Shown here: positions 1 through 9,168 of the stretch, in pieces | How positions within the stretch are numbered: position 1 is the first letter of the stretch | Layout of the letters: every line of letters begins with the position of its first letter | NCBI GenBank assembly: GCA_023264995.1 | Contig: JAHFUR010000018.1 | Span: forward strand, 18,123-82,122 | Length of the DNA stretch: 64,000 nt | Origin: Acidimicrobiia bacterium | GTDB taxonomy: Bacteria > Actinomycetota > Acidimicrobiia > Acidimicrobiales > AC-14 | Direction: 5' to 3' | The notes under the pieces: generated by a model | What the model was told of the DNA's origin: nothing | The model's input: only the letters and a program-made list of their open reading frames with translations | The model's database searches: none | Translations under genes and position numbers: made by a program

Positions 1-1
1 G

Positions 2-751
2 GCCCAGCGCTACCTGCCGGCCGGCGGCCTGGTGCCCCAGGGCCTAGCCGCCGAGCGGGTTGCCGCCCATTGGCACCTCTCCCGGGAGGATCTCGACGCG
101 TACAGCGTCGAGAGCCACCGCCGGGCGGCGGCGGCCACCGACGAGGGCCGCTTTGCCGGCGAGATCGTGGCGGTGACGGTGGAGACGGGCACCGGCAAGC
201 GCCAGTTCGACGCCGACGAGGGCATCCGCCGGGACACTGACATGGAGGCCATGGCCGCCCTGAAGCCGGCGTTCCTGGTCGAGGGGGGCACGGTCACGGC
301 CGGCAACGCTTCGCCCCTGAGCGACGGGGCCGCCGCCGTCCTGGTCATGAGCGAGGAGCGGGCGCTCGCGCTGGGGCTGAGCCCGCGGGCCCGCTTCGTG
401 TCCTTCGCCGTGTGCGGCGCCGACCCTCTCCTGATGCTGACGGCCACGGTCCCGGCCACCACGGCGGCGCTGGCCCGGGCCGGCCTGGCCCTCGACCAGG
501 TCGACGTGGTCGAGGTCAACGAGGCGTTCGCCGCCGTGGTGCTGGCGTGGGCCGCCGAGCACCACCCGGACATGGCCCGGGTCAACGTCAACGGCGGGGC
601 GCTGGCCCTCGGCCACCCGCTGGGATGCTCGGGCGTGCGCCTCACCGCCACCCTGCTGTCCGAGCTGGAGCGCTCCGGCGGGCGTTACGGGCTCCAGACC
701 ATCTGCGAAGGTGGCGGTATGGCCAACGCCCTCGTCCTGGAACGGCTCTAG
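2..751 (+). CDS. Thiolase (acetyl-CoA C-acyltransferase), C-terminal part
   Basis: The gene enters from the left edge, so its N-terminus with the nucleophilic cysteine is missing. The visible 249 codons hold the C-terminal thiolase landmarks: NEAFA, the GGALALGHPLGCSG loop with the catalytic His, and the second active-site Cys in CEGGGMANA near the end. Thiolases condense or cleave acyl-CoA thioesters in beta-oxidation or acetoacetyl-CoA formation in the cytoplasm; which direction and chain length apply cannot be read here. The stop is followed after one base by the GTG of the next gene, so the two are probably co-transcribed. Confidence 0.93.
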   Translation, partial: AQRYLPAGGLVPQGLAAERVAAHWHLSREDLDAYSVESHRRAAAATDEGRFAGEIVAVTVETGTGKRQFDADEGIRRDTDMEAMAALKPAFLVEGGTVTAGNASPLSDGAAAVLVMSEERALALGLSPRARFVSFAVCGADPLLMLTATVPATTAALARAGLALDQVDVVEVNEAFAAVVLAWAAEHHPDMARVNVNGGALALGHPLGCSGVRLTATLLSELERSGGRYGLQTICEGGGMANALVLERL

Positions 752-752
752 C

Positions 753-1010
753 GTGCTCGGGTTCCTGTTCAAGCTGGTGATCGCCGTCGCCGTGTTCGTG
801 TTCATCATGCGCATTGGCATGGTCATGATCGGGGGGCTGGCCCGGCCCCACCCGCCGCCCGACCCGGGCGAGATCCGCCGGGTCAACCTGCGCTACCGGT
901 GCTCGATCTGCCTCACCGAGGTGAAGATGGTGCAGGCCACCGAAGAGCTGCCGGTGCCCCCGCGCCATTGCCAGGAAGACATGGACCTGGTCGCCCCGCG
1001 GTTCGAGTAG
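753..1010 (+). CDS. Small membrane protein with C-terminal zinc-ribbon-like motif
   Basis: This is an 85-residue protein. I chose the GTG one base after the thiolase stop because it puts a hydrophobic helix (about residues 3-28) right at the N-terminus. A short proline-rich linker follows, then a cytosolic tail with CSIC and a later HC pair, spaced like a metal-binding ribbon. Similar short proteins occur in actinobacteria without a known role. Tight coupling to the thiolase suggests one transcript, but no functional link can be claimed. The hairpin at 1015-1046 closes the unit. Confidence 0.65.
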   Translation: MLGFLFKLVIAVAVFVFIMRIGMVMIGGLARPHPPPDPGEIRRVNLRYRCSICLTEVKMVQATEELPVPPRHCQEDMDLVAPRFE

Positions 1011-1014
1011 CCGG

Positions 1015-1046
1015 TTTCCCCAGCCTGTGCGTAAAGCTGGGGGAAA
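1015..1046. terminator. Inverted repeat between convergent genes, likely bidirectional terminator
   Basis: The arms TTTCCCCAGC (1015-1024) and GCTGGGGGAAA (1036-1046) form a stem of about ten pairs with an 11-nt loop. It lies five bases after the stop of the small membrane protein and 30 bases before the stop of the convergent crgA gene, the usual position for a shared terminator. Confidence 0.7.
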
Positions 1047-1076
1047 GGTTCGGAAGGCCGCCGGATAGCGCGACGG

Positions 1077-1382
1077 CTAATGGAACTTGGTGGCAGTGAC
1101 GAAGCCGGTGGTGATGAGGACCAGGCCGAGCAGCAGGTACATGTTGCTGGGCTTGTCGCCCGGGAGCAGGCTCACATAGTTGGCCAGGATCACCAGCATG
1201 CCCAGGCCCAGGCTGGTGAACATCACGATCGGTACCCACCGCGGGCTGACCTTTTCGGCGCGTGGGATGGGCGGGGTGTAGCGGGAGGTCTGCTTCGGGG
1301 TGACCCGGCCCGACGGCGTCGCGCCCGGCTTGCCCGACTTCGGGCCCTTCTTGGCGGACGGGGGCTTTACCGGCTTGGCCAC
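1077..1382 (-). CDS. crgA: Cell division protein CrgA
   Basis: CrgA is a small membrane protein that coordinates septum formation and peptidoglycan synthesis with FtsZ-ring proteins in actinobacteria. The protein has a basic, proline/lysine-rich cytoplasmic start, the [10 protein letters not shown] entry into helix one, a short outer loop (LPGDKP) and a second helix ending in TKFH, which matches the family (about 90-100 residues, two helices). From the GTG at 1382 it is 101 residues; an in-frame GTG at 1409 is also possible. Its position beside trpG and the pknB-fhaA cluster is the conserved actinobacterial arrangement. Confidence 0.88.
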   Translation of the reverse strand: MAKPVKPPSAKKGPKSGKPGATPSGRVTPKQTSRYTPPIPRAEKVSPRWVPIVMFTSLGLGMLVILANYVSLLPGDKPSNMYLLLGLVLITTGFVTATKFH

Positions 1383-1435
1383 GGCAACGGAGGTTAGTCG
1401 CGCCGGCACGGCGAGGGGATGGCTACGGTCGGGCC

Positions 1436-2032
1436 ATGCCCCGCGTGGTGGTGATCGACAACTACGACTCGTTCGTCTACAACCTTGTCCAGTACCTGGG
1501 CGAGCTGGGGGCCGACCCGGTCGTGTACCGGCCCGACGAGATCTCCGTCGACGGCATCCTCGACGACCACCCCGACGCCATCGTCATCTCCCCCGGTCCC
1601 GGCCACCCGACGGAGGCCACGCTGTCCCTGGCCGTCATCGACCGGTTCGGTGCCCCCCGGGGCCAGGCGGGCACGGTCCCGGTCCTGGGCGTCTGCCTGG
1701 GCCACCAGTGCATCGGCCAGTTCTATGGGGGCGAGGTGGTGCGGGCGCCGGCGGTCGTGCACGGCAAGACGTCGGCCATCCACCACCACGGCCAGGGGGT
1801 GCTGGCCGGGCTGGCCGACCCGTTCGAGGCCACCCGCTACCACTCGCTGCTCGTCGACCGGGCCACGCTGCCCGCGGTCCTGGAGGTCACCGCCGAGACC
1901 GCCGACGGCCTGATCATGGGCCTTCGTCACCGTGAGCTGGCCGTGGAGGGCGTGCAGTTCCACCCCGAGTCCATCCTCACCGCCGATGGCCGCGTCCTGC
2001 TGCGGAACTTCCTCGACCAGGCCGGCGGGTAG
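1436..2032 (+). CDS. trpG: Glutamine amidotransferase TrpG/PabA
   Basis: This is a class I glutamine amidotransferase, the subunit that releases ammonia from glutamine for anthranilate or aminodeoxychorismate synthase (tryptophan or folate pathway). The signature features are [11 protein letters not shown] at the start, the oxyanion strand SPGPGHP, the nucleophile Cys in GVCLGHQ, and the His-Glu pair in GVQFHPES. The length (198 residues) is normal. TrpG and PabA cannot be told apart from sequence alone, and one protein often serves both. No synthase large subunit lies nearby. It is convergent with pknB, with stops only 10 bp apart. Confidence 0.9.
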   Translation: MPRVVVIDNYDSFVYNLVQYLGELGADPVVYRPDEISVDGILDDHPDAIVISPGPGHPTEATLSLAVIDRFGAPRGQAGTVPVLGVCLGHQCIGQFYGGEVVRAPAVVHGKTSAIHHHGQGVLAGLADPFEATRYHSLLVDRATLPAVLEVTAETADGLIMGLRHRELAVEGVQFHPESILTADGRVLLRNFLDQAGG

Positions 2033-2041
2033 CCCGGGCGG

Positions 2042-3856
2042 CTACGGCTTGGTGGTCGAGGTGGTGGTCGTCGGGGCCACCGTGGTGGTCGGGAAGATGG
2101 TGATCGGCGGTAGCAGCGTGGTGGTGGGGGCCACCGTGGTCACCGGCGCCTGGGTGGTGGTCGGCGCCGGCCCGGTGGAGACGATCATGGTCACGGTGCT
2201 GTTGCGCTCCAGCGGGGTGCCGGCGGCCGGCTCGGTGCGGATCACCTGGCCGGGGTCGAAGTCGTTGTTGGCCTCGTTGCGCGACGTGGTGCGGAACCCG
2301 GCCTGGCCGAGCTGGTTGGCCGCGTCGCTGGCCACCTTGCCCCGCACGTTGGGGACGGCGATCTGCTCCACGCCCTTCGAGACGGTGAGCGTGACGTTCG
2401 ACCCCTTCGCCGCCTTGGTGCCCGCCGCCGGCGACTGGTCGATCACCGTGTTCGGGGCGATCTTGTCGCTGTTCACCGAGTTGATGACCACCCGGAAGCC
2501 GGCGGTGGTGAGGATTTCGTTGGCCGCGTCGTTGGCCTTGTTGCGCACGTCGGGCACGTCCACGATCGGCGCGCCGACGCTGACCGAGAGCGTGACGGTG
2601 GCGCCCTTGCGCACCTGGGTGTTGGCCAGGGGCTCCTGGTTGGTGACCAGGCCGGCGGCGTTGACCTCGTCCTGCACCTCCCGGCGCACCACCTTCAGGC
2701 CCAGGGCCCGCAGATCCCGGTCGGCGTCGGCCTCCGGCCGGCCGATGAGCTGGGGGACGGTGACTTCCTGGGTGCCGCCCACGCCGAGCTGGCGCCCGAC
2801 CAGGAAGAGCAGGCCACCGAGGGCGGCGAGCAGGGTGACGAGGATCACGATGTAGGCGCTGGTCCGGGCCCGGGGCCGGTCCTCGGCGGCCACGATCGTG
2901 GTGCCGGGGTTCACCACCCGGGTGCTGTCGACCCCGGCCTGCACCCGCGTGGCGTCGGCGGCCGGCGCCGGCCGCGCCGTGCTGGCCATGACCGCGGTGG
3001 CCGGCGCCTCCGGCCGGAGGGGCAGGGCGGAGACCGGCTGGCCGGCGTTGAAGCGCAGCAGGTCGGCTCGCAGCTCCTCGGCGCTGGAGTAGCGGTTGGC
3101 CCGGTTCTTGGCCATGGCCTTGCCCACGATGGCGTCGAAGACCGGCGGGACGTCGGGGTTGTACTGGCTGGGCGGGCCCGGGTCCTCGCGAACGTGCTGG
3201 TAGGCGATGGAGACGGGGTTGTCGCCGGTGAAGGGCGGCCGCCCGGTGACCATCTCGAACAGGACGACCCCGAGCGAGTACACGTCGGTGCGGGGGTCGA
3301 CGGCGTGGCCCTGGGCCTGCTCGGGCGAGAAGTACGTGGCCGTGCCCATCACCGCCCCAGCCTGGGTCAGGCTCTCCGACGGGTCGCCGGCCCGGGCGAT
3401 GCCGAAGTCGGTGACCTTGACCTGGCTGGTGGTGATGAGCACGTTGCCGGGCTTCACGTCGCGGTGGACCACGCCGCCCACGTGGGCGAAGTGGAGGGCG
3501 CCGGCGATGTCGGCGCCGATCTCGGCCGCCCGGCTGGCCATGAGCGGGCCCTGCCGGCGGATCACGTCGCGCAGGGTCAGCCCGTCGACGTACTCCATGA
3601 CGATGAAATAGGTACCCTCTTCCTCCCCCCAGTCGTAGATCGACACGATGTTGGGGTGGTTGAGGTTGGCCGCCGACCGGGCCTCGCGGCGGAAGCGCTC
3701 GACGAAGGACCGGTCGGTGGCGAACTCCGGGAACAGGACTTTCAGGGCGACCGGCCGGTCGAGCAGCAGGTCGCGAGCCAGGTACACCTCGGCCATGCCG
3801 CCCCGGGCCAGGTGCCGGACGATCTGGTAGCGGCCGGTGAAGACTTGGGAGGCCAC
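2042..3856 (-). CDS. pknB: Serine/threonine protein kinase with PASTA domains
   Basis: This is a membrane receptor kinase of 604 residues that senses muropeptide/lipid II and phosphorylates cell-wall and division proteins. The kinase domain (about 9-270) shows a glycine-rich loop, Lys39 in ALKV, HRDVKPGN with catalytic Asp133, DFG at 150-152 and the GTATYFSPEQ activation-loop end. A disordered linker leads to one membrane helix (about 335-354). Outside follow three PASTA repeats (about 364-430, 431-496, 497-562) and a Thr/Pro-rich tail. Mycobacterial PknB has four PASTA repeats; here there are three, and no separate pknA is present. It is the last gene of the operon running from fhaA. Confidence 0.96.
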   Translation of the reverse strand: MASQVFTGRYQIVRHLARGGMAEVYLARDLLLDRPVALKVLFPEFATDRSFVERFRREARSAANLNHPNIVSIYDWGEEEGTYFIVMEYVDGLTLRDVIRRQGPLMASRAAEIGADIAGALHFAHVGGVVHRDVKPGNVLITTSQVKVTDFGIARAGDPSESLTQAGAVMGTATYFSPEQAQGHAVDPRTDVYSLGVVLFEMVTGRPPFTGDNPVSIAYQHVREDPGPPSQYNPDVPPVFDAIVGKAMAKNRANRYSSAEELRADLLRFNAGQPVSALPLRPEAPATAVMASTARPAPAADATRVQAGVDSTRVVNPGTTIVAAEDRPRARTSAYIVILVTLLAALGGLLFLVGRQLGVGGTQEVTVPQLIGRPEADADRDLRALGLKVVRREVQDEVNAAGLVTNQEPLANTQVRKGATVTLSVSVGAPIVDVPDVRNKANDAANEILTTAGFRVVINSVNSDKIAPNTVIDQSPAAGTKAAKGSNVTLTVSKGVEQIAVPNVRGKVASDAANQLGQAGFRTTSRNEANNDFDPGQVIRTEPAAGTPLERNSTVTMIVSTGPAPTTTQAPVTTVAPTTTLLPPITIFPTTTVAPTTTTSTTKP

Positions 3857-3865
3857 GGGCTGACT

Positions 3866-5317
3866 TTAGGGGGCCAACGCGGCACGGATGACCGCCTGGG
3901 CGATGGGCGCAGCCAGGGCGCCGCCGGTGACTTCGGACGTGTTGGGCTGGTCTTCGAGCATGACGGCGACGGCCACCCGCGGCGCCTCGGCCGGGGCGAA
4001 GGCGATGAACCACACGTGCGACCGGCCGAGCCCGGTCTGGGCCGTGCCCGTCTTGCCGGCCACCGTCACGCCCGGGATCTGGGCCCGGGTGCCCGACCCG
4101 CCGGCGACCACGCCCACCATCATGTCGCGCGTGGTCTGAGCGACGCTGGGCGGCACCGCGGTGAGCCACGGCTGGTTCTTGTACTGCTGGACGACCTCAC
4201 CGTCGGTGTTGCGCACCTCGGCCAGGACGTGGGGCGTCATGATCACCCCGTTGTTGGCGATGCCGGCGGCGACCAGGGCCATCTGCAGCGGGGTGGCGGC
4301 CACGTCCTGCTGGCCGATGGCCGACTTGGCCAGGCCCGGCAGGTCCCGGGCGAACGCGGTGGCCGGGGGGAAGCTCGCCGATGCCCCGAAGGGCAGGTCG
4401 ATCGGCGGCACCTTGTTGAACCCGAAGGCTTCGGCGCCGGCCGAGAGCTTCTGGGCCCCGAGGTCGAGCCCGAGCTGGGCAAAGGACGTGTTGCACGAGA
4501 CGCGCAGGGCGTCGGCCAGGTTCCCGCCGCACGAGCCGCCGCCGAAGTTCCCCAGGGTCTGGCCGCCGGTGTTGGGCAGGGGCAGCTCTCGTAGGTTGGG
4601 GTAGACGGGCTGGGCGGGGGTGGCCGTCCCCGTGACCAGGGCGGTGGCCGCGGTGACCACCTTGAAGCTGGACCCGGGTGGGTAGCGCTCCCGGTAGGTG
4701 CGGGGGAGCAGGGGCTTGTCGGGGTCGGCGTTGAGCTCGGTCCAGGCCTGCTGGACCGCGTCCTGGTCGTGGGACGCCAACCGGTTGGGGTCGTAGGTGG
4801 GGTAGTCGGCGAAGGCCAGGATGGCGCCGGTACGGGGGTCGAGGGCGACCACCGAGCCCTTGCGTTGGCCCAGCTGGTCGGTGGCCACTTGCTGAAGGTT
4901 CTTCGACAGGGTGAGGGTGACGTTGTCGGTCTTGTCCCGCTGCACGAGGAGGTTGCGGGGGTCGAAGGAGCCCTTGGCCAGGTCGCCGATGAGGGCGTCG
5001 TTGTACGTGCGCTCCACGCCCTCGTCGCCGTAGGTGAACGAGAAGTACCCGGTGACGTGGGCGAACAAGGGGCCGAGCGGGTACTGGCGCTGGAGCTTGA
5101 AGGCGTCGCCCGAGGGGACCGACTGGGCCACCACCGTGCCGTCGGCGAGCTGGATGATGCCCCGGGGCTGCACGAAGTCGCGTACGACGGCCCGGCTGTT
5201 GGCCGGGTGGGTGTTCAGGTGGTGGGCGTCGAGGACCTGGAGGTAGTTGAGCTGCACGAAGAGGGCCGAGAACAGGACGATCAGGACGATGCCGAGCTTG
5301 CGGATCTGGCCGTTCAC
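3866..5317 (-). CDS. pbpA: Penicillin-binding protein PbpA (class B transpeptidase)
   Basis: This is a class B PBP that cross-links peptidoglycan at the septum or cell wall, partnered with the SEDS protein encoded just upstream. It has 483 residues with an N-terminal membrane anchor (about 7-27), a dimerisation domain, then the transpeptidase motifs SSFK (preceded by PPG, the nucleophilic serine), SCNTSF and KTGTAQ. I chose the GTG at 5317 because it gives the anchor at the N-terminus and overlaps the ftsW/rodA stop by four bases (GTGA), the usual sign of translational coupling. The stop lies ten bases before pknB. Confidence 0.95.
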   Translation of the reverse strand: MNGQIRKLGIVLIVLFSALFVQLNYLQVLDAHHLNTHPANSRAVVRDFVQPRGIIQLADGTVVAQSVPSGDAFKLQRQYPLGPLFAHVTGYFSFTYGDEGVERTYNDALIGDLAKGSFDPRNLLVQRDKTDNVTLTLSKNLQQVATDQLGQRKGSVVALDPRTGAILAFADYPTYDPNRLASHDQDAVQQAWTELNADPDKPLLPRTYRERYPPGSSFKVVTAATALVTGTATPAQPVYPNLRELPLPNTGGQTLGNFGGGSCGGNLADALRVSCNTSFAQLGLDLGAQKLSAGAEAFGFNKVPPIDLPFGASASFPPATAFARDLPGLAKSAIGQQDVAATPLQMALVAAGIANNGVIMTPHVLAEVRNTDGEVVQQYKNQPWLTAVPPSVAQTTRDMMVGVVAGGSGTRAQIPGVTVAGKTGTAQTGLGRSHVWFIAFAPAEAPRVAVAVMLEDQPNTSEVTGGALAAPIAQAVIRAALAP

Positions 5318-6606
5318 GCCCCGGCCCGTTCGTGGTGGTCGTCGGAGATGCGCAGGAGCAGGGCCAGCAGGATGTAGTTCGAGACCAGCGAGGAGCCCCC
5401 GTAGGACACGAACGGGAGGGTGATGCCCGTCAGGGGGACCAGCCGGGTCACCCCGCCCAGGATGATGAAGGTCTGCAGGCCGATGATGGCGGTGAGGCCG
5501 GTGGCCAGCAGCTTCTCGAACGGCGACTCGACCCGCATGGCGATCCTCAGGCCGGCGCCCACCATGAGCAGGAACGCCACCAGGACGGCCACCGTTCCCA
5601 GCAGGCCCAGCTCCTCGCCGATGGCGGCGAAGATGAAGTCGGTCGAGACGGCGGGGATGCGCTGGGGGCTGCCCTGGCCGATGTTGGTGCCGGTCAGGCC
5701 GCCGGCGGCGAAGGCGAAGAGGGCCTGCACGGTCTGGTAGCCGGCGCCGGTGGCCACCGACCAGGGGTCGGCCAGGATGCTGATGCGGGTCTTGACGTGG
5801 TCGAACACCGACCAGGCGATGTAGGCGCCGCCGGCGAACATGACCCCGCCGATGCCCAGGTAGGCGCCCCGGGCCGTCGCCACCCACAGCAGGGTGATGA
5901 ACAGGGCGAAGAACAGGAGCGACGACCCCAGGTCGCGCTCCCAGAACATGACCACCAAGGAGAACGCCCACGCCAGCACGATGGGCCCGAAGTGGCGCAC
6001 GTTGGGCACCCACACGCCGGCCACCTTGCGGGTGCCCATGGCCAGCAGGGGCTGCTTCTCGACCAGGTAGGACGCGAAGAAAATGCAGAGGGCGATCTTG
6101 GCCAGCTCTCCCGGCTGGAAGGTGAGCGCCCCGAGGCGCACCCACAGGCGGGCGCCGTTGATGTTCCGCCCGATGCCCGGCAGCAGCGGCATGAGGAGGA
6201 GCGCGCAGCCGGCGAGGGCGAAGGTGTAGCGGAGCCGCTCGATGTCGCGGGCCCGCCTCACGACGAGCAGGGTGGCCACGAAGGCGCCCACCCCCAGGGC
6301 CGTCCACATGGCCTGGAGGCCGGCCAGGTCGGAGTCGAGCCGGGCGATGAAGACGTACCCCACCCCGTTCAGGAGCCCGGCCAGGGGGAGCAGGATGCCG
6401 TCGGCGCTGGGCGCCAGCCGGCGGGTGGCCACGTGGGCGACGGCCAGCAGGCCGAGGATGATGAGCAGGAACGGGACCAGGTTGGCCGGCAGTGACGCGC
6501 TGCGGCCGAGGCCGGCCAGGGTGTAGGCGCCGGCGGTCAGCACGCCCGCCATGAGCAGGAGCCCGAGCTCGGTGTTGCGGCGCTGTGCCCCTAGGAGGGT
6601 GTTCAC
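5314..6606 (-). CDS. rodA: SEDS peptidoglycan glycosyltransferase (FtsW/RodA family)
   Basis: This is a multi-pass inner-membrane polymerase that joins lipid II into glycan strands. It has 430 residues, with ten or more hydrophobic helices. Typical SEDS features are present: GARLWVRLG after the fourth helix, FQPGELAK, the WERDLGSSLLFF stretch, and the C-terminal TGITLPFVSYGGSS. Starts with GTG. In the mycobacterial counterpart this position is rodA, so I use that symbol, but FtsW cannot be excluded by sequence. It forms a coupled pair with pbpA. Confidence 0.93.
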   Translation of the reverse strand: MNTLLGAQRRNTELGLLLMAGVLTAGAYTLAGLGRSASLPANLVPFLLIILGLLAVAHVATRRLAPSADGILLPLAGLLNGVGYVFIARLDSDLAGLQAMWTALGVGAFVATLLVVRRARDIERLRYTFALAGCALLLMPLLPGIGRNINGARLWVRLGALTFQPGELAKIALCIFFASYLVEKQPLLAMGTRKVAGVWVPNVRHFGPIVLAWAFSLVVMFWERDLGSSLLFFALFITLLWVATARGAYLGIGGVMFAGGAYIAWSVFDHVKTRISILADPWSVATGAGYQTVQALFAFAAGGLTGTNIGQGSPQRIPAVSTDFIFAAIGEELGLLGTVAVLVAFLLMVGAGLRIAMRVESPFEKLLATGLTAIIGLQTFIILGGVTRLVPLTGITLPFVSYGGSSLVSNYILLALLLRISDDHHERAGA

Positions 6607-6616
6607 CCGGTGGGGC

Positions 6617-7909
6617 TCACGGCCGCACGGAGGTCGTCGTGGTGGGGGGTGGGGTCGTCGACGATGTGGTGGGCAGCGTGGTCGGTGGGGCCCGCCGGGC
6701 CTCCACCTCCTGGCGCAGGTTGTTCACGTAGCGGTCGGCGGCGGCCTTGGTGGCCACCTCGTGGCCGGTCTCCAGCTCGACGCGCTGGGCGGGCAGGAGC
6801 TCGGCGCCGGTGGGCTGCAGCTTGCGCTCGACCAGGGTCGGGTCGAACCACAGCAGCCCGCCCGGCCGCCCCCGGAAGATGGCGACCTGCTCGTTGTCGA
6901 TGCCGACGAAGTAGGCGCCCCGGGCGTACCAGCCCACGGCCCACACGGCCAGGCCCAGCACGGCCACGACGGCGATGACGAACGCGAAGACCCGCCACGT
7001 CAGCCGCCGGCTCCGCAGCCGGGGGGCGGGCGGGGGTGGTGCCGGCGCCGTCGGCGGCGGCGCGGCCGCCGGCCGCATGCCCGTCAGGTCGACCTCGGGC
7101 GCCAGTGTGGTCACGGTGGGAGCCGCCGGGCGCCCGGGTGCCGCCGAGCCGGCGAGGGCGGCCGACGCCTGCCTCGACCGGCCGTCGTCGTCGACCACGT
7201 CGACCACGACCACGGTGATGTTGTCGCTGCCGCCGGCGGCCCGGGCCTGGCGGACCAGGTCGTGGGCCGCCTCCTGGGGGTCGGCCAGGTGGCGGAGGGT
7301 GGACGCGATGCGCTCGTCGGACAGCTCGTTGGTGAGCCCGTCGCTGCAGAGCAGGATGCGATCGCCCTGGTAGGGGGTGATCTCCCAGGAGTCGACCTTG
7401 ATCTGCGGCTCCATGCCGAGCGCCCGGGTGATGATCGACCGCTGGGGGTGGACCTGGGCCTCGGCGTGGGTGAGCTTGCCGTCGCGGACGAGCTCCTCCA
7501 CCAGGCTGTGGTCCTCGGTGAGCTGCATGAGCTCACCCTTCTGGAGCAGGTAGGCCCGGGAATCGCCGACGTTGATGAGGGCCAGCTGCTCCTCCCCGTC
7601 GACCTGCACGAGGGCCAACGCGGTGAGGGTGGTGCCCATGCCCCGCTTCTCTCGGCTGGCCTGGGCCAGGTGCCAGACGGCGGCGTTGGCCGCCTCGGCG
7701 GCCGAGACGAGCCCGTCGGTGGTGTGCTCACCGTCGGTGAAGGCTCGCAACAGGGTCTCCACCGATGTCTGACTGGCCACCTCTCCGGCCTGGTGGCCGC
7801 CGACGCCGTCGGCGACCGCGAACAGGCCCTCGTCGGCCAGGAACCGGTCCTCGTTCATCTGGCGGACGCGGCCGACGTCGGTGGCGGCACCCGCGAGGAG
7901 CTGGGTCAT
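6617..7909 (-). CDS. pstP: PP2C-family serine/threonine phosphatase PstP
   Basis: PstP is a metal-dependent phosphatase that reverses PknB-type phosphorylation of wall-synthesis proteins. The catalytic domain (about 1-240) carries the PP2C metal sites: RQMNEDR, ADGVGGH, SDGLTNELSD and GGSDNITVVVV. A proline-rich linker follows, then a single membrane helix (about 310-330), a short outer domain and a threonine/proline-rich tail. This cytosolic phosphatase plus external segment layout matches mycobacterial PstP (430 residues here, slightly shorter than usual). The gene lies between fhaB and rodA with a 10-bp gap. Confidence 0.95.
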   Translation of the reverse strand: MTQLLAGAATDVGRVRQMNEDRFLADEGLFAVADGVGGHQAGEVASQTSVETLLRAFTDGEHTTDGLVSAAEAANAAVWHLAQASREKRGMGTTLTALALVQVDGEEQLALINVGDSRAYLLQKGELMQLTEDHSLVEELVRDGKLTHAEAQVHPQRSIITRALGMEPQIKVDSWEITPYQGDRILLCSDGLTNELSDERIASTLRHLADPQEAAHDLVRQARAAGGSDNITVVVVDVVDDDGRSRQASAALAGSAAPGRPAAPTVTTLAPEVDLTGMRPAAAPPPTAPAPPPPAPRLRSRRLTWRVFAFVIAVVAVLGLAVWAVGWYARGAYFVGIDNEQVAIFRGRPGGLLWFDPTLVERKLQPTGAELLPAQRVELETGHEVATKAAADRYVNNLRQEVEARRAPPTTLPTTSSTTPPPTTTTSVRP

Positions 7910-7955
7910 CGGGCGTCCGCCCGATGGGTGCTCATAGACCGGCCTCCCGGGCCGG

Positions 7956-8438
7956 TCACCCTTGCAGCTCCATCACCGTCTTGCCGATCTGCAGCCGGTC
8001 GCCCCTGCGGATGGCGATGGGCGCAGTCACCTTCTTCCGGTTGAGGTAGGTGCCATTGGTGGACCCCAAGTCCTCCACGTAGAGCTGGCCCTCCCGGCGG
8101 AAGACGCGGGCGTGGAGCTGGGAGACGTAGGTGTCGTCCAGGGTGATCTGGCACCCGCCGGCCCGGCCGACGGTGAGCTCCTCGCCCAGCTCGTAGACCT
8201 GGCCCTTGGTCTCCGCCGGCTCGATCACCCGGAGGCGGCTGCCCGCCTTGGCGCCGGCGCCGCCCACCCGGCCGGCGCCACCCCAGTTCCGTGCCGACCG
8301 GGCCGTAGGGGCCGGCGCCGGCGCCACGATCCGGGCCGGGCTCATCTCGGCCCACACGGCCCGGAGCACCCGGACGAAGAACAGGTACAGCAAGGCCAGG
8401 AAGCAGAACTTGAGGATGGTGAGGAGGGAGTCGGGCAC
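7956..8438 (-). CDS. fhaB: FHA-domain protein FhaB (FipA-like)
   Basis: FhaB is a phosphothreonine-binding adaptor of the PknB pathway. From the GTG at 8438 it has 160 residues: one membrane helix at the very start (about 4-24), a proline/alanine linker, then an FHA domain with the core marks TVGRAGGC (Arg), SQLHARV (Ser/His) and DLGSTNGTYLN. I chose the start because it places the anchor at the N-terminus and leaves only five bases to the fhaA stop. Mycobacterial FhaB has the same size and order. Confidence 0.92.
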   Translation of the reverse strand: MPDSLLTILKFCFLALLYLFFVRVLRAVWAEMSPARIVAPAPAPTARSARNWGGAGRVGGAGAKAGSRLRVIEPAETKGQVYELGEELTVGRAGGCQITLDDTYVSQLHARVFRREGQLYVEDLGSTNGTYLNRKKVTAPIAIRRGDRLQIGKTVMELQG

Positions 8439-8443
8439 TGCCG

Positions 8444-9100
8444 CTACGACGCTTCGAACCGGATCTTCGTGGCCCCCACCGTGATCTCGTCCCCGTTGTT
8501 GAGGAGCCGTTCCTTGACCTGGGCGCCGTTGACCCGGGTGCCGTTGGTCGACCCGACGTCGACGACCACGAAGCCGGTCCCCTGCCGGCGGACCTCGGCA
8601 TGCCTGCGGCTCACGTTCGGGTCGGAGAGGGCAACGTCGCACTCCGGCATGCGCCCGATGACGAGCGGCTGCTCCCCGATCTCGATGCGCCGCCCGTCCT
8701 CCAGGAAGATGGACCCCACGGCGGCGCCGCCGGGCGCTTCCTGGAAGGCGCTGGCCACGAGGAACTGGCCCTGGGAGAGCGAACTGTCGATGTGCAGCTC
8801 CACGTGCACCGGCCCCACGAACCCGTACCCTTCGGCCCGGGCGTGGTCCCGGGCGGCCTCGGCCAGCTCCCGGGTGAGCACCTCGGCGAACGTCTCGAAC
8901 TGCTCAGAGTCCGCCTGGCTGAGCTCGACGGTGAAGTGGTTGGGCGCCAGCGGGCCGTTGACGCCCAACGTGCGGTGCAGGTCCATGTCCCGTGTCAGCC
9001 GGCGGCCGACCTCCACCGGCTTCAGCCCGCTGCGGAAGGTCTTGGCGAACACACCCTCGACCAGCCGCTCCAGGCGTTGCTCGAAACCCTGCAGTCCCAT
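8444..9100 (-). CDS. fhaA: FHA-domain protein FhaA
   Basis: This is a cytoplasmic scaffold bound by phosphorylated partners (MviN/MurJ-type in mycobacteria). It starts with a DUF3662 region (MGLQGFEQRLERLVEG, about 1-120) and ends with an FHA domain (VIGRMPECD, SRRHAEV, DVGSTNGTRVNG). The protein has 218 residues; mycobacterial FhaA has more than 500 because of a long proline-rich linker between these two regions, which is nearly absent here. It is the first gene of the fhaA-fhaB-pstP-rodA-pbpA-pknB operon, so its promoter should lie in 9101-9168. Confidence 0.93.
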   Translation of the reverse strand: MGLQGFEQRLERLVEGVFAKTFRSGLKPVEVGRRLTRDMDLHRTLGVNGPLAPNHFTVELSQADSEQFETFAEVLTRELAEAARDHARAEGYGFVGPVHVELHIDSSLSQGQFLVASAFQEAPGGAAVGSIFLEDGRRIEIGEQPLVIGRMPECDVALSDPNVSRRHAEVRRQGTGFVVVDVGSTNGTRVNGAQVKERLLNNGDEITVGATKIRFEAS

Positions 9101-9168
9101 CTCCGAGGAGCTTACCCAGGCACTGCCAAACCTGAGCCTACGCGTCAGCTACCGTGTCACCGTCGCTC

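Noticed and set aside
1977..4594. Long open frames opposite pknB and pbpA
   Set aside because: High GC produces long antisense frames; their translations show no domains while the opposite strand has full kinase and PBP motifs.
5318..6307. N-terminal extension of the pbpA frame through the rodA gene
   Set aside because: It is the antisense-independent shadow of rodA codons in another frame; the anchor helix begins at the GTG at 5317.
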